Notes under the pieces: model-generated
What the model was told of the DNA's origin: nothing
The model's input: the letters and a program-made list of their open reading frames with translations, nothing else
Database searches by the model: none
Origin: Caprimulgus europaeus
Lineage: Eukaryota > Chordata > Aves > Caprimulgiformes > Caprimulgidae
Direction: 5' to 3'
DNA length: 64,000 bases
Assembly: GCA_907165065.1 (NCBI GenBank)
Contig: OU015532.1
Location: 40,960,839 to 41,024,838 of the forward strand
Shown: positions 14,501 through 26,500 of the stretch, one piece after another
Layout of the letters: each line of letters begins with the position of its first letter
Numbering within the stretch: the first letter of the stretch is position 1
Program-made: the position numbers and the translations under genes

Positions 14501-17500
14501 AGGTCGTCATCTGTGAACACACTGAAAATGTATATACAGTAGTGCAAAGAGCACGAAACTAAGAAGCCTAATCTCAGCTCAAGATTAGTACTACTAACAT
14601 AGGGTAGGGATGCTCACCAAAGTATTCTGCTGGACAAAAAATTAGAAACCAGAGAAGAACTAGAAGAATTATAATAATTTTTTTACTTATGTAAGTGATA
14701 CACATAAAGTGATGCATTCCTTTATGGTTTGCTGCAAAAATAGAAAAAGCTGTGACATTGCCAAAGGCCCTAAAAGTATCCTAAAAAAAGTACCTGTGAT
14801 TGAAGTGTGTCATGCAAGGTTACCGCTTGTGTGGGTAACAATGAGCCTTTAAGGAATACTGCTCAGTCTGACCATCATTCTATCATTGCAGGGATAAGTT
14901 CAGAGGTTCAGATCATACAGATTTATCTTGGTTAGAAGGAACTGCAAGAAGATTTGCTCATCTGTGATTCTCAGATGTTGGTAATACTTACTTTACTCTA
15001 GGTATCAGGAATTGCTTAATATGGAATGCAAATTTTGTGCTGAGAATGGCTGTTTATGATAATTAGTTACTCATAAATAGTTGATTATATTATCAACTCC
15101 CTGAACTAAACATTTTTTTTAATGTAACACATATTATAATCATCATCAACAACACACTTTTTAGTTTATTAGCATTGTTCAATGTATTATTGCAATGAAA
15201 TTATTAAAGGGAAAAGATGATTAGTTGCATGACTTCCATTGATGGCACCGGGGGCTTGAGCTTCAGTAAGAAGATGATATAATTTTGCTCTTTGAATTTT
15301 ACTAGAGAAGTTTTCATGTCTGATATTTGGCCATCACCAAAGTATTACATGAAGTAATTTTTCATTAACTGCCTTTTCTAAGTAGGATAAGTCTCCTTTT
15401 AATTTGTCTCAGAGGTTGCTTTATAGTTAATAGTTCACTTAATAGTTAGCAGTTCTATTCAAAGCCATTGGTGTCTCAAATGATGATGATGATGATTACT
15501 GAATATTATTCTTCCTTTGATGCCTTAAGGAGGGAATGAAAATGTTTCCTGGAATGTTTGGTCTAGATATTGGTCTTTTCTGAAGGACTTTGATATGGCC
15601 ATCTGAGTGTTATACTGAGAGAAAGCAAGAGGGGTTCGGAGTACAGACTGGTTCTGAATGCTATGAAAACCGTTTTCTGACTGGTAAAAGTGTTGACAAT
15701 ATGGAGATAAAACTAGCTTTTTCATTATTCTTTCAAGTTTAAAGTAATAATTACTCTCGGGGGCAGGCTAATACCAGAAAGGATTTTGCTGATAGACCTT
15801 GTTAATAAACCCAATGAATAGACCTGGGGAGCGAGGCGCAGGTTGAGGGAAGCTCAGCCATGACTTGCCTGGGTGCATGTTCTCTACCACCAAACACACT
15901 TACTGAATGCATCTCTCAGGTTCACATCACTAGCTTCTTCCTCTGTTGTTATTTCCTTTAGGCTCTTTTTTCATGTGATCTTTGTTCCATGGCTGAATGC
16001 TGGTTGTGCTCTGGCTGACATAGCCTATATCCTGCTGTCTCATAGGACTGAGATTTCTCAGGCAATACAGTGAGATTTTCTCCTGGAATGCAGAGTTTCC
16101 ATGAGCAACTCACTGGCTTTTCTCTTACACAGTCCCTACTCAGAGCTCTCCTCCTGGAGGTGAAAAATAATTCTTGCTTCTCATTCAATCAAATTTCTAA
16201 TCTGTACGTTATGGCTGATTGGGTACTCTGCCTTATTGTTCCTTTAGCAAGCTCTTCAAATTTAATAAACTCCTCCTCTTTGCACCAAGCCATCTTCCTG
16301 TGACATCAATTATCCCCATCTACTCTATCACAATGATTCCACACAAAATTATGTGCTGGAACCTCTGCATAATATTTGATACTATCTAATCTGCGTAGTA
16401 TCTTCCTGTTCTTCATGGAAACACTGGGTATGCTCTATTGTTTGGGTTTGGTTTTTTTTTTTTTTTTTTTTTTCCCTAATATAGCCCTCCCATATTCTTA
16501 AGTCTCTTAGCAGTCTGTCTTTATTTGCATACAAAGTATGAGGTTCTTGTGATGCATTCTTCACATAACCTCTACTCTAGTCTGCAGCAATGGCACTCGG
16601 GAACAAACGCACATCTGGTGCTTGGTATAAACGTGTCTTCACAGAATCCACACTTTTTTTGTTTCTGTCATTCAACTTCTTAAAAAATCATGGTAGTTTA
16701 TAGAGATCTCTAACAATCTTTATAAACACATGTTCCGATATGCCAGCTGAAGGACAGGTGCCATTAAATAAGGCTAAGAGAGCACCAACTCTAAATCCTC
16801 TAACTCTTTCATTTAGTTCTCTTGAAATACATCTGCTGAAGTTCTTATGCGTTTCTCATTTGAGTACTATTTTTGAGAAAGGTACAGAAATAAATGGACA
16901 AACCCATACGAGTGTTTGTTCTTTAAGACAAAGCAGATTGAGGTAAGAAGACACAGAGCTATTCCTTGCTGATGAAAAAGAAGTGGTCTAACAATAGTGT
17001 GGAGCTGGCTTAGCCTGGATTCTGACCATGCTGAGACTATGCCTTCCTTGTTTAGAAAAAATAGCTCTATAAAATACTCTGTGGCCTAGATACGAATTCA
17101 AGCAACAGTGATTAAATTCCTATTTAGTTTTGGAATTCACCAACCCAGAAGCTAAGATTTTCAACTCCTTGTAGCCTGGTAAAGAGAATGCATTTGTTCA
17201 GCACTCAATAGCCCTTTTGTTGTTTTGGGTGTGCTGCTTCTGCACCTCACAGCTAAAAGCACTAACGTTTTAACTAGTCAACCTATAGAAAATATTCTGA
17301 CATTACAATTCCTGGTTATAAGCTTGAGCTCATGGGCAAAACCTTATGGTTATTTTAGGCACTGATTAACTTATTATTTAATAAGCCTTTAAATGACCCA
17401 GCACTTTCTCAAAAATTCATTCTTGCAATTTCATTGGATAATTTCATAGCTTGAGAATTACTGAAATTTTTTGCAAATTCCTTTTTATGACCTTCATGTC

Positions 17501-20500
17501 TTTCATCCTCATAGAGATGGAAATTACTCAAGAGGTAAATTTTGATAAATTTTGTCATGATGAATTCCCCATGGTCCAATGCTTTACACACTTTGGCTGA
17601 TGTACTGTCTTGTCTCACTGATTTCTTACACTGACCTTTTTAGCAGTCTTTGACTTTTGTCACAGTATTAGCACCTGGGAATATGCTTTCTTTTATTTCA
17701 CTTGAGAGTTTCTGCCTGCTATTTTAATTGAAGTTTCTCAGAAAAATAGATAACATCTCCTAGTTATTTCATCGTATTCCACCACCACTCCTTCATTTTC
17801 ACTTCAGATAATATTTTCAAATTTTTGGTCATTAGCTTTCACAACAGCTTCTCACTTTGGCCAGCTTTTGTTTTTGTTTCATGAGGTGACTTTACTAAGA
17901 CTTTACTTGCCTTCTGCCATTATCTCCAATCCTCCTTGAGCTCTTTCTGAGTACCATTGACTACCATCAGGCCTCCATGTCACTGAAGTGGCCACCTATT
18001 GCATGACCCTGATATGTACTGTGCCTTCGGTATTATTTGGCTGAATATCTTTCTGCAAATCTACAAGTGTCATCATAATTAATGTGATCATTTTATAATT
18101 TCCACAAACCCTTGTTATTAGAACTGCAAATTAATGCTTCCCTATTCCCAAATCTACCTCATTTCAATGCTATTGCATTTGGGTTTTATTGATACTTTAC
18201 TCAGAATTCCTTAAAAAAATAATTATTACTCCATAACTTGACTCTCTCAAGGTCAGTTTTTAATATGTATGTTATACTATTTATATCTTCTCCTCTTTTT
18301 GGAGATAGCCAATTCATAATCTGTTGATAACATCCTTGTATGTAGTCAACCCTTTCCTGTGCAGACCCTCATCCTCTGTCATTCACTGCAGTCTTACTGT
18401 GTTACCCCAATCTAATGAGACCTATTCCAATTATAATAATACATGAGCTTGAGAACTTATTACTCAATATAGTCCAAAATTTCTGAAATTCCTCCTTCTC
18501 TTCTGCTTCTGTCCCTAAACTATAATAGAGGTAGCCATCCCCAGTGCTGATTCACTCTTTTCGTTCAGTCTCTTATGAACAACCATGGTGCAAATCTCTT
18601 TCCTTTCTATAAACTTCAGTCATTTTGACAAAGTCTCCACAACTTTTCCCACAGTCAGGGAATCCAGACAACCAACTGTGCTATAGCATAGTAAGTTTTG
18701 CCCGTTTTCAGCATCTTTCTGCTGATATCCCAGTTGCTCTAGTTGTTGCTGATGGACATGTTCTCCAAAGATGTAAAATCCCTAAAGCACATGTGATTGG
18801 CACTACTTTTACAGACCCAGTTAGTCAGGCCTGGCATCTTCAACAACTAATTGGAGATAGCCTTCCTTGAGATAGATTGTAGTCAAAACCATGTACTTAG
18901 TTATACTACCCCACATCTATCAATCAGATAACTACACAGAACTTCTACAAAGCAAGCTAGGTTTGTACAAAGCTGTGTATTGCCCTGGTGGCCTGAGACA
19001 TTCCCTGAGGTGCTAATATGAATCCTCAGATGCCTCTCCATCATGAAAATAATTTTATTAAAAAACAAGTGAGAAAAGATAAAAAGATCCTTCCTCTTTT
19101 TTCAACCAAAATTGGAGCATTTCTGATTTGTGATTCATTGGATTTTACCTTGTCATATTGGATCCTGATGACTAGCATGTATGATTCAATGTAGCTGGCT
19201 AACTGAACTTTCTCAACTTCTTCACTGCCTGTCTCCCGTTTTCTATTCATCCCCTCCATTCACACTTTCTGCTTGCATGCTTAGTTAACTTCAGACTTCA
19301 GGGGTTGATGAAGTTTGTGGAGAAAGTGCATTTTGTTGGTTATTGTATTTTTGCTGCGATGCCAACTAGAAGAGATGCCTGGGTTCTTTTCAGTGTTTGG
19401 TTGCCATTACAGCAAATACATGTATCCCAAACTTTAAAGGACATCTCCTTTGTTATTTTTTTTCAGCGTGAAGAAATATCACCTTACTCCCTGCTCACTG
19501 TAAGAGTCATGAAGTTGAGAAATGCTCATCAGGCAGATTTTTGTAAGTACCAGATTTTCTTGCTGACATTATACAGTTCTAAAGCAATTGGATCAGCCCC
19601 TGCTTGTGCTAGCCACTGCACAAAGACAAAACACAGAAATCGTACTAGTTAAGAAATCACAATCAAAACCAATTTCTGCCACAGAGTATCTATTTACTAT
19701 TTCACAGGGTTTTTTTGTTGTTTGGGGTTTTTTTTTAAGAATCTGCAACAAGTCAATGCTGGGTAGGGTATTGCTTAAATCTTTAAGACTTTTATCAGTC
19801 AGCAAAGCACAGACAAGTTGACTATTTCAGAGGTGTGAAAATTCCCTAACATCAGTTTTAATACTTAGGTGTTTATATTCCGTGTCTATGACAAATACAT
19901 AGAATACAGGGCTGAAATCTTTACACTTCTGTCACTCTCAGTTCTTTGCTCTGAAATGCTCTGCCACACCTCAGAAGTTCAGTGAGGTGTATGGTGTACA
20001 TATCCTTAGCAGTGATGTTGTTATGGATGTTTCTGACTCTTGTGCCCCATTGAAACATGAATAACAGAAATCTTTTGGGAACTGTAGTACGTGCTATGTT
20101 TGGGAACTGTAGTACATGGTATGTTACAGCTTACATGCAAAGTGTTCTGAAAATGTGTGGTATTTGGCCAGTCCTTACCTGGTGCTCCACTTTCACAGAG
20201 ATTTTTCTCTGGAGAATTTTCTCCTGCCATTCCTACATGTGCCTCATGAGCTTGGCAGGTCAGTAATAACTAGTTTTGCATATCCCTTTAACATACTGTT
20301 CTTCCTCCTTTTGCTGTCCATTTCCTTTCCTGTTTGGGAAATTTTGCTGAAGTTCAATCACACCACAGACCCTCCACTGCCCAACATTTCACATAGCATG
20401 TTACCTCACTCTTACTACTTTTTAATATTTTCAGTACAGTTAGAGGATCCATCAAAGGGAGAAGTAATTTACAACTGTTGTTTGCACAGACCAAAAGCCA

Positions 20501-23500
20501 ATTCTTTAGCAATGGTACTCCAAAATGCAGTGGTTTCAGTGCAGTTACCAAAGTTGTCAGAGGAAATGGCTGTGCATCACGTCAGGGACTCTCAGATTGT
20601 CTTGATACAATCCCTGAAGTTAGAAACTCAGACAGTATCTATGACAGACACAACTTCTCCAAAGGAATAAGATGAGGTGCCTCCTGCTGCCAGTAAACCC
20701 GCAGCTCTGCTGCAGATTACTTTGTCCTGGAAACCCTAACAGATTTTGCTTCAGAAGACTAATTTGGACCACACTCCTCACTAGTGGATAGGCAGCTCTA
20801 ATGTTCCATCTTTCCATGAGGCAGCAAGTCATCAGACAGATTTTGAGGTAGCCTAAAGACATGGCAGGAGTCCTTTTCATTTTGTCCAAGTGGGCATTAC
20901 TTGATTTCCACTGGATAATTCAGAGATGGCAACATCTTTACCCCAAAAACTACCTTTTCTTTTTATCTTCATCTTCTGATGGAACAATATTCTACAAAGA
21001 AAATTTCTCACCACCTCTTTGTATTCCACTCGTTTTGGTGTTTCAAGAACATGGATGTCACCATTGTCGATTTCCCAGTCAAATGGAGAGAAGTGTTCAG
21101 TTCACATGTTCTGTAATACTGGCTTGCAGAGAACAGAAATAATATCATAGATCAAATTAATTTCTATTCTTTTTCACAGCTGTTAATGGCTGCACATATG
21201 TGCAAGACCTCACCTTCATCCCTTTGAAGTGTGAATTTAATTTATTTTAGTACCTCTTTTGATCTAGAATGGAAATTTAATTACAAGATAAGAACCATGA
21301 TTCACTGGCTTATGCAAAGGGATTGCACAAAGTCAAACGATGTTGCATTCTCAGAAAATAGTGCTACCGTTATGACCTCGTCCTCCACCCTGAGGGCAGT
21401 GGGATTCCAGAAGAAGTCTTGCATAATGAGATGCAGATGTTTAGAAAATTCCCATTGTTACTAAAATGTACATCTCGAGTAGAGATCAAGATTTGTGAAC
21501 TCAGTTTTTAACTCTGACAACAGACTTGTTGTATAAGTTTAGGCAAGTCATTCAGACCCTCTGTGACTCTGCTGTCCTATCTGTAAAACCTGGATAACAG
21601 AATAACTTCTCCCACATATATTCTGTCTCCTGTCTATTTAGATGGTATGTTCATTTTGAAAGGGGCTATCTTTTATTATGTGTAGAAGGATCCTAATTTA
21701 AGATGCAAAGTCCTAGAAAAAGTGAGAAGTACCTTCATATTCTTTTGTTAATCACTGCTAAACAAGATCTAGGGACTGGCAGCTGAAAAAAAGGATGGCT
21801 TTCTCTCTTTTCTGTCAGTAATTCCCCAGGTATTCTGTGACTTTGGGCCTATTTGTTAGGGATGTCATGCCATAATGGGGCACTGTAAACCAGCATGGCA
21901 TCGAACAACAAAGATAAACAAATATTCAATAACACTGTTGACTAAGCAGCAACCTGCCTGTGCTCTCAAAGAAGCTGAAGTCTCCCAGGAAAAATAGTGT
22001 GATACCATGTGATTTAAATATTTCAGTACAATGTGAAAAGATATCTTGTAATTTTTATGTCTTTTTAGCTTAATGTTTTGCTTTTAGCGTTTGAAAGTAT
22101 TTGAAGTATCAGAAAAGAGCTAAAAGAGCTACACTTGCTAACGTGTGCTGATGAGAATTAGAAAATTATGTTTACCTAGCTTTGTCTCAGTAATATCATC
22201 TTTTCCCCTGGAAAATGGATTATAAACAGCTGATACAGATGCTATTTGACTGCCAGATATCAGCTGAAGGCTAATAATTTTTGTGATAACATATTTCAGA
22301 TTTCCTGAGATTTTAAAATTCCAGGTATTAAATTCAGGAACAAGCCACCTTTCCACCCAAGTGCAGTAGTTTCTATGACTTGCTTTTTCTGCCTGCATGC
22401 TGGCTTCTCATCTTTCTAAGCACAGTTATCTGCTTTCTTGAGTTTCTGTTGACTTCTTCTTGGATATAATATGCTCCCTTTCCCTTATTTTCCTCTCTGC
22501 AAGTGTAGTCATGCCAGGACCCTTGGACATTAGAGTTTTGGGATTTTTTTTCCTTTATTTACTTGTCAAATCCTGGCTTTAGAGAATGACACTTTCTATA
22601 TATTTCCACTGGTATTCCTCACTATTGTGTGCACTGAATTTGATCCTGGATGTTTTTCAAACGTGCACATCAAGATGCATGGGATGTGTGTTTCACAAGC
22701 CTGGGATGGAGTCCCAGCTTATCCTGAAATCTGATGTTACACCTTTGCCTGCAGACAATACGTGCTGCTGGAGCTTGACCATGATTACATCTGTTTTCAC
22801 ACAAAGAAAAAAAATAAAACAAAAAGAAAGCACCCTGCTCCTGCTCAGTGGATCAATTAGCCTTTTTTATACACCTAAAGTAGCTCCACCACTTCTGCGG
22901 GCTCCTCTATACTTAGATAATGTTCAACCCCAACATTTGCTTCATACTTCATAAAACTGGTTTCTGTCTTATCTCATCATGCAAATGGTCTTTACAGACC
23001 TGAGCTAATTAGTTTTCACTGTAATTCTTAACTGATCTTTTTGCCAATGTGTATCCTGGGCCAGACTCAAACACATATTTCTAGCACTGCCTTATCTCAC
23101 TGTGAGAGGCAGGTGCCCAGATAAGATCACCTACACTCATCCTGCTGCCCCGCAGGTACTGAGTGTCATCACCAGGCTCCAATGCTTGTACACAGTTGGG
23201 CTGGGGAGGTGGTGGGCATGTTAGAAAGGAAGCAATTCCAGTGAAGTTTATGGGAGTCTTACAGTCTGGCACCTGCTTTGCAGTGGTATTCCCCTCCTCA
23301 GGCTGAGGCTACAGATAAAGAGTGACTTTTTTTGGTCATTGGTGTGTTCATTTCCTCCTCCTCAGCATAAGGTCAGTGCCAGAGCCTTCTACAAAATCTC
23401 ATATTTCTTGACTTTATCAATGGTGTCACTTCTCCTGGGGAATTCCCCATGCGTAGGACTGATATCTGGCCAGGATGAGGTGACATCCCTACCAGTGACC

Positions 23501-26500
23501 GTTTCCCAAAAGGAAGAGAGAGGAGGACCATGATGGCACAGGATCTCCAACACTTTCTAGCTGTTCTTCTTAAACAAATGAGTTATTGTGTGGCCACACA
23601 GAGCTGCATCAAGCTTCTAGCCTGGCTGACGTTTGCTATCATTAGTGTTTACTTGCTGGTTTATGGCAGTCCCTGAAGCCCACAGCTGGAGCTGACCCCA
23701 TTACCCCACTCTTGTGGACAAAGAGATGATCAATGAAGAGATCTGCCTCCTTTGGCAAGAAGGGAATTGCCTTGAGGCACTACAAGTGGAAGCAGACCTC
23801 TCCCAGGTCCTTGGGTAATGCCAGAGACACAGACTCGCAGCGATGTGGTCCTCCCTGCTACAATTTAGAAAGAATAAAACTCTCTTGGACTCCACTTGAT
23901 CTCACATAACCCTGAAGACCTGAGTAAAGAGGCCTCTGTGATAGGATGATGTCTGAAACCATGGTAGCCTATGTGAGTACCAGCTGATACCACAAACCAA
24001 GAACTGACCTTTGCTGCAGGATTGCTGGATTGGTTCAGTAACACAGCAGAAGTGAAGAGAACGGGTGACAGGTCTGGCTTGACATATTCAACTCCCTTTA
24101 CTCTTCCTTCTGTTTTCAGATCTTTTGTTTTTCATCTTTGGACGAAGACAAACCTTGTATATTTATAAAAGAGGAGCTCAGAGCCTTTCTCCTCTCCCAG
24201 ATTATGAAATGATTTTGTGGAAGGTCTTCTTCTATGTGTTCAGAAGAAATGGGTCAGCTTTAGGGTGATGTACCTGGAGTCTTTGCAAATTATACTGATT
24301 CTCCAAAGACATCAGGGGTTATTTTTACTACGGAAAATAAATGCAAGAAAATTAGGGAGACGACACCTACTGCAGGTGATACTCATGGTCCTGCCACAAG
24401 AACAAAAGTGGTGCTGTTGGTGCAGGAGGTAGAGGCGACCCAGGGAGTGAAAGCTTTGCTACTCATTAAAAAGCTTTACTCTGTGGTAAAAAAGCTTTAC
24501 TCAGCAGGCCCTGCACCCACTGAGTCTGTGCTCCAGGGACTAAATCCTACTTTGCCACTTGACTTAAATGGCTGGACAGGATGGAAAGCTCATTTCCATG
24601 GGACTCTGCTCATTCCTGATAAAGGACATCACTGATTAAGCACGGTAGATCTATGAGCCTTTGTTATTTCCAGAAGCAAGCTACAGAGAGTAATATTATG
24701 CTTACAGATAAGTGTTGCATCTCTGTACTTTAGAGGCCAGAATTCAGTTCAAATCAGCTCTCAGATAGAGAGCAGTTGGAGGTAACTTCTTAATATTGTT
24801 TTCACTATACTATGCTTGTGAGGGGAAAATGTCTCTGGAGACCATGTCTGGTGGTTGGGAAATGGGAGCAGCTTTCCTCCTTTTAGGTGAACTATAGTAC
24901 ACTTGGATTCAAGGGGAACCTGTCAGTGCAAGTGGAGAGGAATTCACTAGAATAAAATTATTTATTTATTCTTTCTGGAATTATGAAATGCAATAAGAGG
25001 ACAGATGGGATTTAACAGTTTACATTCATTGTCCTTATGAGCTAGTTTTTCTTACATACTTTGTTTTTCAGTGCTGTAATTTTCTTCTTACTTCTGATGG
25101 AGATGAATGATTTTTAGCACGTGATGGTGCATTTCAGGAATATGTCACAAGTTGTACTCTCACAGAGCAGCAAACAGCTGGCTACAGTTCTGAAATTTTA
25201 ACCCATCTTTAACTTGAAGACAGAGATGAGAAATAGTCCCACCAACACACAACTCCAATTGAATCAGAAGGAATTAAAAATTGGGAAAGGATATCAGGGT
25301 CATTTAGTGCTGACTTCCAAAGAGACTGTGAGTTCAGATGTCTCAGTATCCACATGGAGTAACATTATGTCATCAGGGAATGAAGTTGCAATATATGCAC
25401 TGAAGCAAGGGCCTGGCATGGTATAAAATTGCTAATGATGCCCAGCAATTCCATTAAAATTAGAGCATGAAGAAAATGCAAATATATATTTTTTTGTATT
25501 AGCTCCCAGGTAGCAGTGCATAAACTGGAAGAATTTCAGTAGCTCTTTTGTACACTTTTTTCAGAGATAAGTGGGAGCAAAAAAAGCTGGCTAGTTGTTT
25601 CAAGTGCTCCCATGTAATAAGAGTATCATAGTCTTCATAGCATTTAACAGACATTCAATTATCCTGTTTTTTTTTTTTTATTTGTTCCTTCTTCACCTCA
25701 CAGCTTAGTCTGGCTTCAAGTGAACTGCCACTTCTGGAGAAATACATAAGCTCAGGCAGAGTCACAGAAAATCATGGGAAAAACTAACCTCTTCCGATCA
25801 CTAGGGTCTGTAGATGAATTGTGCCAAAAAAAGAGTATGGCATAGTTCCCTTTCTCCATGGCAAGAGGACATGCTTTGTCCTAGTGGTTTCATCTCACCT
25901 CATCTTCAAGGTCAAATTAACACTCAGTAGTTAATAACAATTATATGCAATTTGTCTCTGACCAACTAGTCTTGATATTGCAAAATCACACAGGGTGGCT
26001 GAGGTGTGAAGGCACTTCTGGAGATCACCTAGTCCAGCCCCCTGCTCAGAGCATGGTCAGCTACAGCAGGTTGCTCACAGCCATGTCCACTTTGGTTTTG
26101 AACATCTCCAAATACAGAGACTTCACAAGCCCTCTAGGTAACCTGTGCCCTGTGCCGGTGTTTGACTGCCCTCATGGTAAAAAAATATTTTTCTTATGTT
26201 GAAGTGGGATTTCCTGTATTTTGGTTTATGTCCATTGCCTCTTCCTTTTGCTGGGCACCACTGAGAAGAGGCTGACTATGACTTCTTTATTTCTCCTCTC
26301 CCCCTCCAAATTGGGTATTTACATACATTAATAAGATCACCCTGAGCCTTCTCTCCTCTGGGCTGAAGAGTCCCAGCTCTCTCAGCCTCACCCCATATGG
26401 CAGATGTTCCAGTCCCCCAATCTTCTTTGTGTACTTTTGCTAGACTCCTCCAGTATGTCCTTACCTCTTTTGTACTGGGGAACCCAGAAATGTGGCCTTG

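Larger units (their letters stand above)
11968..19466 (+). other. PLA2G4E: PLA2G4E intron 2
   Basis: A 7.5-kb intron holding a reverse-oriented CR1 fragment (13578-14020) and a T22 run (16452-16473). It also has a pyrimidine-rich stretch from about 15.9 to 18.9 kb with stop-poor frames on the minus strand (see findings). I recognise no other gene. Confidence 0.7.

Noticed and set aside
18625-18870. An 81-codon + strand open frame (reads V-A-L-V-V-A-D-G-H) inside the pyrimidine-rich region of intron 2
   Set aside because: It looked domain-like at first but matched no family I could name and lacks splice or promoter signals; treated as part of the general low-stop composition there.
20116-20670. 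A 184-codon open frame on the + strand in PLA2G4E intron 3
   Set aside because: No recognisable domain or repeat signature, overlapping open frames on both strands, and no matching splice pattern or phase to neighbouring exons.
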